Notes: generated from the letters alone by a model not told the origin. A stretch of DNA of 64,000 nt from Versatilivorator sp963663845 (GCA_963663845.2 OY760650.2:496001-560000); one strand, 5' to 3'; counted from the stretch's first letter, positions 17,683-27,183 are shown. Numbers and translations: made by a program.

Positions 17683-20166
17683 TCATTCGTATCTCAAAAC
17701 CGTGGCGGGGTTGACCCGACTGGCGCGGACTATCGGACCGGCGGAGGCAAAAATGGAGGTCAACAACAATATGCCGACGATCAACAGTTGAGTCGACACG
17801 TCCATTCCATTCACACGGAACAGCAGCGATTTCAACAAATCTCCTGCCAAGAAGGCCAAATATGCCCCAACAGCAACTCCAGTGACGGTCCAGGCCATTA
17901 CATAGGACAAGATTACTCTTGCGATGTGCCAGCGCGTCGCCCCGAGTGCCGCTCTAATTCCAAGCTCACGAGTCCGCTCTTCGACCACGAATGAGATCAA
18001 ACCGTATATTGCTACGGCTACCATCACCAGGGACAAGGCGGAGAAGTAACCCAGCAAAGATGCGTTGAAACGCGAGGGAGTCCTGAGGTGTGCGATTCTC
18101 TGATCCAACGCCTCGATTTTGACCGGCAGCGCAGGGTCCAGCCTGGCGACTTCAAACCTGATCGACCGGCCAACCGCTTCAATCGACAACACACTTCGAC
18201 AAACAACCACCGCTCGCCGGCTCGTGTCCTCGGTATGAAGAATTCCGAGCCCCAAGTCCGGAGCGATCTTGCGCACCAGGTAGAACTCCGGTCCAGGTTC
18301 GGCCATGAGACCCTCGTTCTTAACGTCTCCAGCCACTCCAACGACCTTCAACCACGGCTCATCGGGACCGAAGCGCAGGTGTTCCGAGAGCGCCTCCCTG
18401 CCCGGAAAGAGAACTCCTGCAAGGCGCTGGCTTATGATGACTACATTGTCATTGCTGCCCCTATCCTCATCCATAAACGGTCGGCCGCGAATAATGGGCA
18501 GACCAAGAGCCTGGAAATAACCCGGCGTCACGGCTCGCCAGTTGACTGTTCCGATCTGGCCTTCCTCCACTGAAGGGTGGCCGTAAATCTGAACTGTTGC
18601 CAATGGCTTTTGGCGAACAGGTCCGGCAGGCGGCAGCGTGTCACTGACGCCGACAGCGTCAATTCCCGGAAGGCCACGAATCCGAGATTCCAACGTCTCG
18701 AAGAACCGTTGTCGTTGCTCTGCGCCAGCGTACCTCGGACCCAAGACGATCTCTGCGACCAGGACTCGATCTGAGCTGATCCCAATCGGCTCGGACTGCA
18801 GGTTCAGAAAACTTCGTATCAACAACCCTGCGATTGACAGCAGAATCATTGAAACCGATACCTGGGCTATGACCAGTAATTGACGAAGGACCAGACCGGA
18901 ACGAGTCGCACGAATTCCAGACAACGTGTCCAGTTGAGGCCGTTGCACCGCAAGGGAAACACCAGGAAGAATGGTTGCAAGAATCGATGCTCCAATAGCA
19001 AAGACCAGAACGCGCCAGTTGATACTGGCCTGATCCAGGTAAGGCATCCCATCCGGAGCAAACTCGACCAGAACACTCAAGAGAATGCAGGCAGATCCCA
19101 GTCCAGCCAGACCACCCGCAAGACCGAGCGTCAGATTTTGCGAGATACCTTCGACGATCGACCTTCCCCTGGTAGCTCCGAGGGCGAACCGTACCGCTCG
19201 CTCCTGTTTCCGGCCTGCGTCTCGAGCGACCAGCAAGCCAGCAACATTCGCACAAGCGACCAGTAGAACTGCCAGGACACCACCAAGGAGAAGCCAGGAC
19301 GCAGTTTTGGCGTTGCCGAGATGATATTCCCTGATGGGGCGAATACGAAGACTCACCTCGTTTTGGAGAATTGGCGGCACCAATTGAAGGAACTCCAGGA
19401 ACTGAGATTGCAGCATTGCGTGAGCCTGTTCCAATGTTGTGCCCGGTCGCACCCTTGCAAAAACCCTTAGAACTTGAGTTGACGTCGGCTGGTGCGCCCC
19501 TTCAGACAGAGCCTGTGGTACGAGCATGTCAAAGTGCTGTCGATTGGGTAATTCAAAGTCGCGCGGAAGAATGCCCACAACCCTTGCGCGTTGTCCTTCA
19601 GAAGAGAATTCCGCGCCAATCGCCTCACGGCTCCCACCAAACTGGTTCTTCCAAAGATCGTAGGACAAAATCGCCACCCTTGGTGCGCCAGGGCGATCCT
19701 CTGCCGGAACGAAATCTCTTCCCAGTAGAAGTGGCGCCCCCAGGACTTGCAAGAAATCCCACTCGACTCTCGCACAAACAAGACGTGCGGGGACTTCGTC
19801 GAGAAAGTCGCAATCCGTGACACCGCTCCACGACGTCATCGCTTGAAAAACACCACTGTTTTTCCACTGAAAGTAGGCCCCGCTCGTCAGAAACTCGACT
19901 GAATCGATGGGGGCCACAACTCCGACTGAAACGAGGTTGTTCTCGTGGGAATAAGGAAGTGGGAGAAACAGGATTCGATCGACAACGCTAACGGTCACGC
20001 CAACTGAGCCAATCGCCAGTGCTACCGTCGCGACTACTGTGAGGGAGTGCACTCGGTGTTTCCAGGCTGACCGGATCGCTCGTCGACATTCAGGGGCGAA
20101 GCGCTCGAGCAAGTCGGAGAGCCGCGAGAGAATTCGAGTGCAGGGAGTGCGCCTTGATTGTTCCAT
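17683..20166 (-). CDS. MacB/FtsX-type ABC transporter permease with duplicated FtsX domains
   Basis: The 827-residue protein is read from ATG 20166, which has AGGACAG upstream; a TTG at 20184 overlapping the ATPase stop is the alternative. An N-terminal membrane helix (about 33-58) is followed by a MacB periplasmic core domain. The first FtsX domain (three helices, including VLAVLLVACANVAGLLVARD) ends near residue 380. A fourth helix (LLVIAQVSVSMILLSIAGLL), a second periplasmic domain and a second FtsX domain (RELGIRAALGATRWHIARVI) complete it. This duplicated layout is characteristic of acidobacterial permeases. It is the last gene of the adaptor-ATPase-permease operon and probably forms a mechanotransmitting exporter. 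The substrate is unknown. Confidence 0.92.
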   Translation of the reverse strand: MEQSRRTPCTRILSRLSDLLERFAPECRRAIRSAWKHRVHSLTVVATVALAIGSVGVTVSVVDRILFLPLPYSHENNLVSVGVVAPIDSVEFLTSGAYFQWKNSGVFQAMTSWSGVTDCDFLDEVPARLVCARVEWDFLQVLGAPLLLGRDFVPAEDRPGAPRVAILSYDLWKNQFGGSREAIGAEFSSEGQRARVVGILPRDFELPNRQHFDMLVPQALSEGAHQPTSTQVLRVFARVRPGTTLEQAHAMLQSQFLEFLQLVPPILQNEVSLRIRPIREYHLGNAKTASWLLLGGVLAVLLVACANVAGLLVARDAGRKQERAVRFALGATRGRSIVEGISQNLTLGLAGGLAGLGSACILLSVLVEFAPDGMPYLDQASINWRVLVFAIGASILATILPGVSLAVQRPQLDTLSGIRATRSGLVLRQLLVIAQVSVSMILLSIAGLLIRSFLNLQSEPIGISSDRVLVAEIVLGPRYAGAEQRQRFFETLESRIRGLPGIDAVGVSDTLPPAGPVRQKPLATVQIYGHPSVEEGQIGTVNWRAVTPGYFQALGLPIIRGRPFMDEDRGSNDNVVIISQRLAGVLFPGREALSEHLRFGPDEPWLKVVGVAGDVKNEGLMAEPGPEFYLVRKIAPDLGLGILHTEDTSRRAVVVCRSVLSIEAVGRSIRFEVARLDPALPVKIEALDQRIAHLRTPSRFNASLLGYFSALSLVMVAVAIYGLISFVVEERTRELGIRAALGATRWHIARVILSYVMAWTVTGVAVGAYLAFLAGDLLKSLLFRVNGMDVSTQLLIVGILLLTSIFASAGPIVRASRVNPATVLRYE

Positions 20167-20180
20167 TTTTTCTGTCCTGC

Positions 20181-20903
20181 TCAAGGACCGACAACCGACT
20201 GCTTGCCCTCTGCCAACAGTTCTTCGTCCACGATTCCTCCATCAAAGAGGTTTACGATTCGGCTGGCGTGACGGGAGAAGCGAGGATCATGAGTCACCAT
20301 GCAGATCGTTGACCCTCCTCTGTGGAGGTCATCGAGCAGTGCCATTACAGCTTCCCCATTCCTGGAGTCGAGGTTACCCGTCGGCTCATCAGCCAAAAGA
20401 ATGAGTGGTCGACCAGCCAGGGCCCTCGCCACAGCCACACGCTGTTGCTGCCCCCCGGAAAGCTGACTCGGAAGGTGCTTGGAGCGATGCTCCATTCCGA
20501 CCTGTTCGAGCGCCCGGTCAACGTGGTCGCGGCGTTCGGAAGATCCCATCCCGCGATAGGTCAGGGGTAGCTCCACATTCTCGTATACAGAGAGTTCGCC
20601 GATGAGGTTGAAGCTCTGAAATATGAAGCCGACTTCCATGTTGCGAATGCGCGCCCTTTGGGAGTAGGAAAGACTCTCCACTGGCCGGCCATTGAGAAGG
20701 TAGCTGCCGTCCGTAGGGGAATCCAGCAGGCCAAGGATTGACAACAGGGTAGACTTTCCACAGCCTGATGGACCTGCGATGGAAACGTACTCGCCCTTAC
20801 TGATCCCCAGGTGGACACCGGAGAGCGCGTGAGTCTCAATTTCTTCGGTAAGGAAAACCTTGGACACGCCGTCCAACTTGATCAGTGGGTCACTGGCATT
20901 CAT
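20181..20903 (-). CDS. MacB/LolD-type ABC transporter ATPase
   Basis: The 240-residue protein starts at ATG 20903, six to eight bases after AGAGGA; longer readings lack a ribosome site. It carries Walker A GPSGCGKST, Q-loop VGFIFQSFNLIGELSV, signature LSGGQQQRVAVARAL, Walker B LILLADEPTGNLDS and H-loop VTHD. This is the ATPase class that drives MacB-type mechanotransmission rather than substrate passage through a channel. It lies between the adaptor and permease genes, 14 nt upstream of the permease ATG. Confidence 0.95.
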   Translation of the reverse strand: MNASDPLIKLDGVSKVFLTEEIETHALSGVHLGISKGEYVSIAGPSGCGKSTLLSILGLLDSPTDGSYLLNGRPVESLSYSQRARIRNMEVGFIFQSFNLIGELSVYENVELPLTYRGMGSSERRDHVDRALEQVGMEHRSKHLPSQLSGGQQQRVAVARALAGRPLILLADEPTGNLDSRNGEAVMALLDDLHRGGSTICMVTHDPRFSRHASRIVNLFDGGIVDEELLAEGKQSVVGP

Positions 20904-21012
20904 GAAAATTCCTCTGTGGAGCCTTAACCCGCATTTCTCACCAGGCCGCTGGAGGCAGGACAAAAGCAGTTGGTCTTGAGTGCCTTGATTGGCGAACACG
21001 AATGGGGAGCCA

Positions 21013-22317
21013 TCAATCCAACCAAACGTGATCGTAGTCATCCCAAGCGGACATGTCTGAAAGCACGACCGCATCGTCGATATGCAGGCCTTCCTGAACT
21101 TCGATCGTATCGACCGAGCTTCGCCCCAGTTTTACCGGAACACGAATCGCCTTGCCGGCCTCACCCACAAGCTTGAAGAGAGTCACCAGGCTTTCCTCCT
21201 GTCCAAAGGCAGGACGACCGATAAAAAGTACGTCCTCAAGCCGTTCCAACTCGATGGTTCCGTCCACACTCAAGTCTGGCCGTGCCCCTCTGGGCAGGGG
21301 TCCTTCAAGCTTGACATCCACTGCTACCGTCCCATTTTGCGCGGCAGGATCAATTCTGGTCACACTCCCCGGTATCACGCCATTGCGAGTATCGATACTG
21401 GCCGGCTGACCGATTTGGATATCCTTGGCCTGTGTCTCTGCGACCTTGAGTTCGGCTTTCAACCGAGAGGGTTCCGACACCCGAGCCAGGTTCGTCCCTG
21501 GAGTCACCTGCTGGCCTACCTCTAGGGGAAGGTTCTGCAGTACCCCATCGATGCCGGCTCGCACTTTCAGGGAGTCCAACTGATGCAGCTTCAATCGGTG
21601 CACGGCTCGAAGCTCTTCTACCCTTACCCTCTGAGCCGCCATTTGTGCGTCTGCGGATTCCGCGCTGAGTTCCAGACGCTTCTGCTCGAGGACAAAGCGG
21701 TTGGAGAGCCCTTCCACTCTGACCTTGGCAAGCCGAAGTGCAAGGTCGGGAATCAAGCCTTCCTTGGCGAGCAGCTCATCCCGATCGGCCCGCAATAAGG
21801 CCTGCCGGTATTCAGCCTGCACCTGCGCCGCCACGGCTGCCTGATTCAGGCGCTCGCTCTCGAGCTTCACCTGAAGATTGGCATATTCGGCTTCAGATGC
21901 CTTCAACCGGAATTCAGCCTCCAGGGCGGCCAGATTGAGTTGGGGATTGCTCAAATCCACCAAGACCGTGTCTTTCGTCACTCTAGCCCCAGGGAGTACC
22001 CGGATGCGCTCTACTCGGCCATCAGTGAGTGCCGGTATCCAACGAATCTCTTCGGGCGCCAGCGAGCCAAGACCGCGAACCTGTCTCAGCATCGGACCGC
22101 GTTTAACCGTATCCAGCCACACGGTTCCCTGATCAACGGTCGGTGCAGCAGGCTTCAAACGCGACACTCCAATGGCGGTGGCGACAACCGAAGCGATAGT
22201 GATCGCGATGTAAAGGGTGCGACGCAAACGAAGTTTGAAGGGTGCGTCCCTGCGAGGAACATCCAATCCGCTGCCTTTACCTGCTGGACTTTTCGAAGAG
22301 GATGCGTTCATAAACAT
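21013..22317 (-). CDS. Periplasmic adaptor (HlyD/MacA-like) of tripartite efflux system
   Basis: The protein is about 434 residues from ATG 22317, or 432 from ATG 22311. An N-terminal membrane anchor (TLYIAITIASVVATAIGV) is followed by a split biotinyl-lipoyl domain (TDGRVERIRVLPGARV ... KVRAGIDGVLQNLPLEVG). Between these is a long coiled-coil hairpin of about 120 residues, then a beta-barrel domain (KAELKVAETQAKDIQIG). It should link the ABC permease to a TolC-like outer-membrane channel, which is not encoded in this window. The sigma-54 promoter at 22368-22383 puts the transcript start near 22356, so a TTG codon at 22362 cannot be the start. Confidence 0.9.
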   Translation of the reverse strand: MFMNASSSKSPAGKGSGLDVPRRDAPFKLRLRRTLYIAITIASVVATAIGVSRLKPAAPTVDQGTVWLDTVKRGPMLRQVRGLGSLAPEEIRWIPALTDGRVERIRVLPGARVTKDTVLVDLSNPQLNLAALEAEFRLKASEAEYANLQVKLESERLNQAAVAAQVQAEYRQALLRADRDELLAKEGLIPDLALRLAKVRVEGLSNRFVLEQKRLELSAESADAQMAAQRVRVEELRAVHRLKLHQLDSLKVRAGIDGVLQNLPLEVGQQVTPGTNLARVSEPSRLKAELKVAETQAKDIQIGQPASIDTRNGVIPGSVTRIDPAAQNGTVAVDVKLEGPLPRGARPDLSVDGTIELERLEDVLFIGRPAFGQEESLVTLFKLVGEAGKAIRVPVKLGRSSVDTIEVQEGLHIDDAVVLSDMSAWDDYDHVWLD

Positions 22318-22367
22318 GACGACCGCGCAGTTCCACAGGGCGGGGGTGGTCCCCTTTTTCAATGGAC

Positions 22368-22383
22368 TGCAAGCGCATTGCCA
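22368..22383 (-). promoter_or_regulatory. Sigma-54 (-24/-12) promoter of the efflux operon
   Basis: On the minus strand the sequence reads TGGCAATGCGCTTGCA. This matches the sigma-54 consensus TGGCAC-N5-TTGCA at every position but one, with the invariant GG and GC at correct spacing. It lies about 50 bp upstream of the adaptor start codon, in the direction of the operon. The NtrC-type regulator that such a promoter requires is encoded 2.2 kb away. Confidence 0.85.
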
Positions 22384-22554
22384 TCCGCCACCCGTCAGGG
22401 TTTAATCAGGTGCAGACTTCGGACATTGACTGCCTTGCCGCTCTTTTCGGCCATTTTTCAATGGTTTGGATTCACCACTATGCTCTGAACACATGGTAGT
22501 GGGATCAGGCGGACCAGGAGATCCTTCGACAGAAACCGTCTCAACACTGCTGAG

Positions 22555-22594
22555 GTGTCCGCGTCCGGGACAATTGGGTCCCAAAATCGGACAC
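22555..22594. promoter_or_regulatory. Nested inverted repeat, candidate enhancer (UAS) for the NtrC-type regulator
   Basis: An outer inverted repeat GTGTCCG (22555-22561) and CGGACAC (22588-22594) surrounds an inner inverted repeat GGGAC-N6-GTCCC (22567-22582). The centre is about 200 bp upstream of the sigma-54 promoter, a normal distance for a bacterial enhancer-binding-protein site. A further half-site CGGACA occurs at 22420-22425. Binding by the neighbouring regulator is inferred, not shown. Confidence 0.6.
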
Positions 22595-22624
22595 TCCAAC
22601 GTGACTCATTCACCAATCCAGAGA

Positions 22625-23080
22625 CAAATGAAAAAAGAGTTATCCACGAAGTTACACGAAGAGCCCACGAAGGGGTTGGAGAAGGCTTGGGAAGGATCGG
22701 CCAAGGGTCGGCAAGGGAGAAAAGACTTCCAGCACGGGTGCTATGGGATCTGTTAAAGGGGCAGAAGATGCATCTGCAAAGGATTTCAAGGGGTTGGAGA
22801 AGACTGGAAACGGACCCGTGAAGGGCCGCCAGGAAAGACACGAAGGGAAACGAGATATCTCCGACGGGGAACGGCGAACCACCAATGGACACGAATGAAC
22901 ACCAATGAACGGATCGATGAGTGGTTGATCAGGGGGCGTGACTACCGATATCGAGGGGATATTTTCAAAGGAAAAGACGCCCAATCAAGGTAACAATGTT
23001 GCAGAAGCCTTGCGGCGCCGCTTGTCGTTCGAGCGGGTCCGCCTGTCTTCGTGTTTATTCGTGTTCATTCGTGGTTCGTC
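22625..23080. repeat. Intergenic family A copies and a 208-bp family B inverted-arm element
   Basis: The region between the enhancer candidate and the kinase gene has no credible gene. Family A units (GTTATCCACGAAG and ACACGAAG) lie at 22637-22672 and 22836-22855. The family B element runs from 22873 to 23080: left arm GCGAACCACC, then GGACACGAATGAACACCAAT; right arm the same motif inverted (TTCGTGTTCATTCGTGGTTC at 23055-23078). The core is homologous to the reverse complement of the core at 44402-44613. Confidence 0.75.
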
Positions 23081-23134
23081 TCCATGAGCGGTTGGCTGTT
23101 TCTCCTCTGCATGAACCGCACGGCGGGGGCTCGG

Positions 23135-24499
23135 CTAACCTCGGACCACTCGGGATTGGAGTCCCAGTGGAAGACAAAGCCGGGCTTCGCAACCCTGGCC
23201 GGATTTTCGGTTTTCCAATGAAAGCTGGCCCCCGTGAGCTTCGGCGATCTGGCGACTCAAGACCAATCCGATCCCAAACCCATTGGGTTTTGTCGTATAG
23301 AAGGGCACAAAAAGGTTGTGGGTGTCCGAAAGCCCAGGGCCATCATCTTCCACCCGAATTTCCAACCGATCCATCTGTTGGGTCCAACCCACTCTTAGGG
23401 CCCCGTGTGTTTCCAGCGCGGCATCGACGGCGTTCTTTACCAGGTTGATCAGCAGTTGTTCCAACTGATCCCCGTCAGCTTGAATAGTGACATCCGGTCC
23501 GGTCTCGAGCACAATTGGAAGCCGTGTTTCCAGACCAACCACGTGGCGAATCAAGACTCCCAGCTCTACGGAGCCGATCCTTGGCTGCGGCAACCGCGCC
23601 AGCCTCGTATAGGCCTGCATGAAACGACTGAGCGAGTCACTGCGAGACCGGATGACCTCCAGACCCCGATGAAGATCTTCCTCCCAGTCGGTGGGCCTAG
23701 GTTTCCGCAGCAGCAAGTTCTCGAGGCTTCCAGTAATAGACTTGATGGGGGCTAACGAATTATTGAGTTCGTGGCCCAGTACCCTCACCATGCGCTGCCA
23801 GGCAAGTCGTTCCTCTTCTCTCAAGGTACGACTCAAATCTGATAGAACCAGTAGCTGGTGCGGCAACCCCTCGGATCGGAAGCCAGTGCGTCGTACTCCC
23901 CATCTGCCCGCATGTCCGGCAAAGGTCTTTCTCAGGATCGATACCGGCTCACCTCGCAGGCATTCGTGCAAGCCGAGTTCCTCGGCTCGCCTGCCCAAAA
24001 TCCTCTCTGAAGTTTGTCCGAGTAACCGCTCTCCCGCCCGATTGACGAGCCGCAACCGTTGTTCATCGTCGAAGGCGAAGATAGCCACTTCGATTTCCGC
24101 CATTACACGGCGGAGCAAATGGGTTGCCTCCAGTACTTCTCGGCGCTGCTTGCGGAGTGTCTCACCAAGCGTGTTGACCCCCAACATTACCTCTCCTATG
24201 GAATCATTGCTGCGTGCACCTCTAGCCCGAAACGAATAATCACCTTCCCGCAGCGCCACCAGAAGATCGGATAGAGTCTGGAGCCGGAAGACTACCCGCT
24301 CGTGCACGGCAATAATAAATCCCCACCAGAGCAAACCCAGTAACAGTGTCAAGGTCCACTGGATCGTCGAGGTAAAATCTCCGGTCCAGAGTAGAATCAA
24401 TGCGACAGCCGTCGCAGGCACTCCTGCGCCAAGTACCAGAAGCGTCACCCGGCCGCCACGAGTAATCGACCGTTTTCTTGTGGGGGACGGCTCGAACAT
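23135..24499 (-). CDS. NtrY-like membrane sensor histidine kinase
   Basis: The 454-residue protein starts at ATG 24499, 67 nt after the regulator stop; longer non-ATG readings are possible. Two membrane helices (about 17-39 and 46-66) have almost no periplasmic loop between them. A HAMP-like region (70-125), a PAS domain (about 130-225, AIFAFDDEQRLRLVNRAGE), a dimerisation/phosphoacceptor box with His243 (VLGHELNNSLAPIKSI) and an ATPase domain follow. The ATPase domain has N box LINLVKNAVDAA and G boxes DDGPGLS and GFGIGLVLS. With so little outside the membrane it probably senses a membrane or cytoplasmic cue. It should phosphorylate the co-encoded NtrC-type regulator. Confidence 0.92.
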   Translation of the reverse strand: MFEPSPTRKRSITRGGRVTLLVLGAGVPATAVALILLWTGDFTSTIQWTLTLLLGLLWWGFIIAVHERVVFRLQTLSDLLVALREGDYSFRARGARSNDSIGEVMLGVNTLGETLRKQRREVLEATHLLRRVMAEIEVAIFAFDDEQRLRLVNRAGERLLGQTSERILGRRAEELGLHECLRGEPVSILRKTFAGHAGRWGVRRTGFRSEGLPHQLLVLSDLSRTLREEERLAWQRMVRVLGHELNNSLAPIKSITGSLENLLLRKPRPTDWEEDLHRGLEVIRSRSDSLSRFMQAYTRLARLPQPRIGSVELGVLIRHVVGLETRLPIVLETGPDVTIQADGDQLEQLLINLVKNAVDAALETHGALRVGWTQQMDRLEIRVEDDGPGLSDTHNLFVPFYTTKPNGFGIGLVLSRQIAEAHGGQLSLENRKSGQGCEARLCLPLGLQSRVVRG

Positions 24500-24566
24500 G
24501 AACTCTATTGTTCGGACAAAGGACCAGAAACTTGCTGCTGCCCAAGATTTTTCATGCAGAAAAGTC

Positions 24567-25937
24567 TCACAGATCGAAACGTTGCAGTCTCCTGTAGAGG
24601 GCACTCCGGCTCAAACCCAGGACTTCTGCGGCTCTACTGACGTTGCCTTCACACCGAACCAGCGCCTTTTGGATCAACAACCGCTCCACCTCTTCAAGAC
24701 TGCAGTCTTCCAGGGGCTTGACCCTGGTGAGCGGAGAACCGAGACCGAGGTCATCAGCTTGCACTCTTGCGCCCTTGGCCATGAGAACCGCTCTTTCCAC
24801 GGCATGGTCGAGCTCCCGGACATTTCCCGGCCAAGGATGGTTCCGCATGGCCTGCAAGGCAGCGTCATCGAACCCACCCAATTCCTTGCGATAACGCCTG
24901 ACATGTCGCTCGAGAAAGTGCTCCGCCAATAAGGGTACGTCCTCGTGTCGCTGCTTCAGGGGCGGCAAACCGATTTCTATCGTATTGAGGCGAAAGAGCA
25001 GATCCTGCCTGAACTGGCCCTTGGCCACCGCTTGCTCGAGATCAGCGTTGGTGGCGGAGAAAACCCGAACATCGACGCGACGAGTCCTGGAAGAACCAAC
25101 CGGCTCAAACTCTCCACTCTCCAAGACTCGCAGGAGTTTGGCTTGCTCATTCAGCGAAATGTTGGATATCTCGTCAAGAAAAACCGTACCTCCATCGGCC
25201 AATTCAAAACGGCCAACGCGATCGACTTTTGCATCGGTATAGGCTCCCTCGACGTGCCCGAATAGTTCGCTTTCGAAGACACCCTCGGGAAGCCCTCCCG
25301 TATTCACTGTAACCAGGGCCTCGGCAGCCCTGCCCGACACCGCGTGAAGATGTTGTGCGACCACCCCCTTGCCGGTACCGTTGTCGCCAGTAATCAGGAC
25401 ATTCGCATCCGAGGGGCCCACGCGCTCAATCAAATCCAATACGGGCTGCATGACCCCGGAGCCAGCGATCAGCTTGGGAAGCTTTCGAGTTCGTAGCACC
25501 TGATTCTCAGCTTCGAGGCGCCGATTCCGACGCAGCGCACGACTCAGCTCGACTTGGGTCCATAGAATCGCTTTCAGACGCTGATTCTCCCACGGCTTCT
25601 CAATGAAATCTCGAGCACCGCGCCGCATGGCATCAACCGCCAGCTCGATACTTCCCCAGGCCGTCATCACCACCACCGGCAGCGTGCCGTCATGCTCACG
25701 AACTTGGGTCAGCAAGTCCAGCCCCTCCTGGCCCGAGGTAGTATCCCGCGTGTAGTTGAGGTCGATGAGCAGGACATCAAACTTCCGTGCCTTTAGACGT
25801 GCAAGGACTTGCTGTGGGCTACGTGCGGTCTCTACCTCAAATGCTTCTCCCTTGAGCAACAGCCGAATCGCTTCCAATACGTCGGATTGATCATCAGCGA
25901 CCAGGATTCTTGCTGAAAGTTTTTCGTTCGACTTCAT
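24567..25937 (-). CDS. NtrC-family sigma-54-dependent response regulator
   Basis: The 456-residue protein has a receiver domain with acidic pair Asp15-Asp16, phosphoacceptor Asp59 and Lys114. Its AAA+ domain has Walker A GDNGTGKG (184-191) and Walker B TVFLDE (251-256). A Fis-type helix-turn-helix is at the C-terminus (GNVSRAAEVLGLSRSALYRR). The sigma-54 contact loop, GAFTGA in most members, reads GAYTDA (231-236). It precedes the kinase gene on the same strand. The sigma-54 promoter and nested inverted repeat upstream of the adjacent efflux operon make that operon the likely target. Confidence 0.93.
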   Translation of the reverse strand: MKSNEKLSARILVADDQSDVLEAIRLLLKGEAFEVETARSPQQVLARLKARKFDVLLIDLNYTRDTTSGQEGLDLLTQVREHDGTLPVVVMTAWGSIELAVDAMRRGARDFIEKPWENQRLKAILWTQVELSRALRRNRRLEAENQVLRTRKLPKLIAGSGVMQPVLDLIERVGPSDANVLITGDNGTGKGVVAQHLHAVSGRAAEALVTVNTGGLPEGVFESELFGHVEGAYTDAKVDRVGRFELADGGTVFLDEISNISLNEQAKLLRVLESGEFEPVGSSRTRRVDVRVFSATNADLEQAVAKGQFRQDLLFRLNTIEIGLPPLKQRHEDVPLLAEHFLERHVRRYRKELGGFDDAALQAMRNHPWPGNVRELDHAVERAVLMAKGARVQADDLGLGSPLTRVKPLEDCSLEEVERLLIQKALVRCEGNVSRAAEVLGLSRSALYRRLQRFDL

Positions 25938-26308
25938 TGTCGGTTCGACCTTTTTCTTCCGTCGAGGCTTGGAAGATCATACCCAACTGTCTCACGGCGT
26001 AACACATCGGGACAGGCTGGCATTCATCCGGTAACTCCTTATTGCATTTTTCTCCCGAATCTCAAACTTCCAAATCGGTTTGATCATCAGGGAACCGGTC
26101 ATCTACGACTCACCGGAATCAACACCACACATCTCACCGCCTGTCACCCTGCCTGGCGCCTGCCCGCCAAGTCTTCCTTGCTGCTTTACTCTTTATGGGA
26201 CTAGAATCAAAAATTGATCCTGCCGGTTCGGAGGGTCCCTTGCAGTTCCAGAGCCAGCCTCCATCCCGGATGCCGGCCGGCCATGGTTTCGCAGCTCGAG
26301 GAGACACC
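25938..26308. other. Gene-free gap between regulator and PhyH gene
   Basis: These 371 bases separate two divergent genes. I see no repeat family, RNA gene or -24/-12 element here. An AAAGG ahead of the regulator ATG and an AGGAG ahead of GTG 26309 are the only translation signals noticed. Confidence 0.5.
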
Positions 26309-27112
26309 GTGCACTTCACCCAGGAACAAATCGAATTCTTCCACGCCAACGGATATCTGCTGGGGCCCCGAGTGCTGTCGGACGCCACCATCGCCGAGCT
26401 GAAGCAGCGCATCCAGGGCATCCTGGACGGCAGCGTCTCCTTTCCCACTCTCTACAAGGGAGAAACGGTGGAAAGATCCGGCGCCAAGGGGCAGTTGCCC
26501 TCGGTGAAGGTCGTCAACCTCTCACGCCACGATTCGGTGTTTCGCAAGGTGCTGAGCAACGAGGCCGTCGGCGCCTTGTCCCACGACCTCATGGAAGGCC
26601 CGGTGCGGCTGTGGGAAGACCAGATGATCTACAAGCCGGCCTTCGACCAGAAGACCACGCTGGGATGGCACCAGGACTACACCTACTGGGACCACGTCTA
26701 TCCTGCGGACCTGGCCACCTGCTGGATCGCCATCGACGACGCCACCGTGGACAACGGCTGCATGTACGTGGTCCCGGGAAGCCACCGCTGGGAGCTCGAC
26801 TATTCCCGCGAGGACGTGGACGTGACCGATCCCGAGTGGCTGCTGAAGCGCGCCGACCTGCCCGCCAAGGTGGAGCCGGTCCCTTGCGAGGTGCCGGCCG
26901 GCCACTGCCATTTCCACCACTGCAGGACCTTTCACGGCTCCTACGGCAACAAGACCGACAACCCCCGGCGGAGCTACGTCATGCACCTGATGCCGGGCCA
27001 TATCCGCCGCGGCGGCGAGGACTGGAACGACCGGATGGCCTCGGTGGAAGGTGTGGCCGTGGGAGAGATCGTTCAGGGGCCCAGCTACCCGGAACTGCCG
27101 GTCTCGGCTTAG
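26309..27112 (+). CDS. Phytanoyl-CoA dioxygenase (PhyH) family oxygenase
   Basis: The 267-residue protein is read from GTG 26309 because GAGGAGA stands six bases upstream. In-frame ATG codons at 26195 and 26270 are weaker. The first residues FTQEQIEFFHANGYLLGPRV are typical of the family. The iron facial triad is provided by WHQDYTYWD (His and Asp) and a distal His in CRTFHGSYGNKT, with the 2-oxoglutarate Arg in PRRSY. It should be a cytoplasmic Fe(II)/2-oxoglutarate-dependent hydroxylase. A second PhyH member is encoded at 28712-29563. The substrate is unknown. Confidence 0.88.
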   Translation: MHFTQEQIEFFHANGYLLGPRVLSDATIAELKQRIQGILDGSVSFPTLYKGETVERSGAKGQLPSVKVVNLSRHDSVFRKVLSNEAVGALSHDLMEGPVRLWEDQMIYKPAFDQKTTLGWHQDYTYWDHVYPADLATCWIAIDDATVDNGCMYVVPGSHRWELDYSREDVDVTDPEWLLKRADLPAKVEPVPCEVPAGHCHFHHCRTFHGSYGNKTDNPRRSYVMHLMPGHIRRGGEDWNDRMASVEGVAVGEIVQGPSYPELPVSA

Positions 27113-27183
27113 CCGCACGTCCCGCCACATGCGACACAACGGGGCATTCGGGCTCAAACCGGCGTGTTGCTAAACGAGTAACA

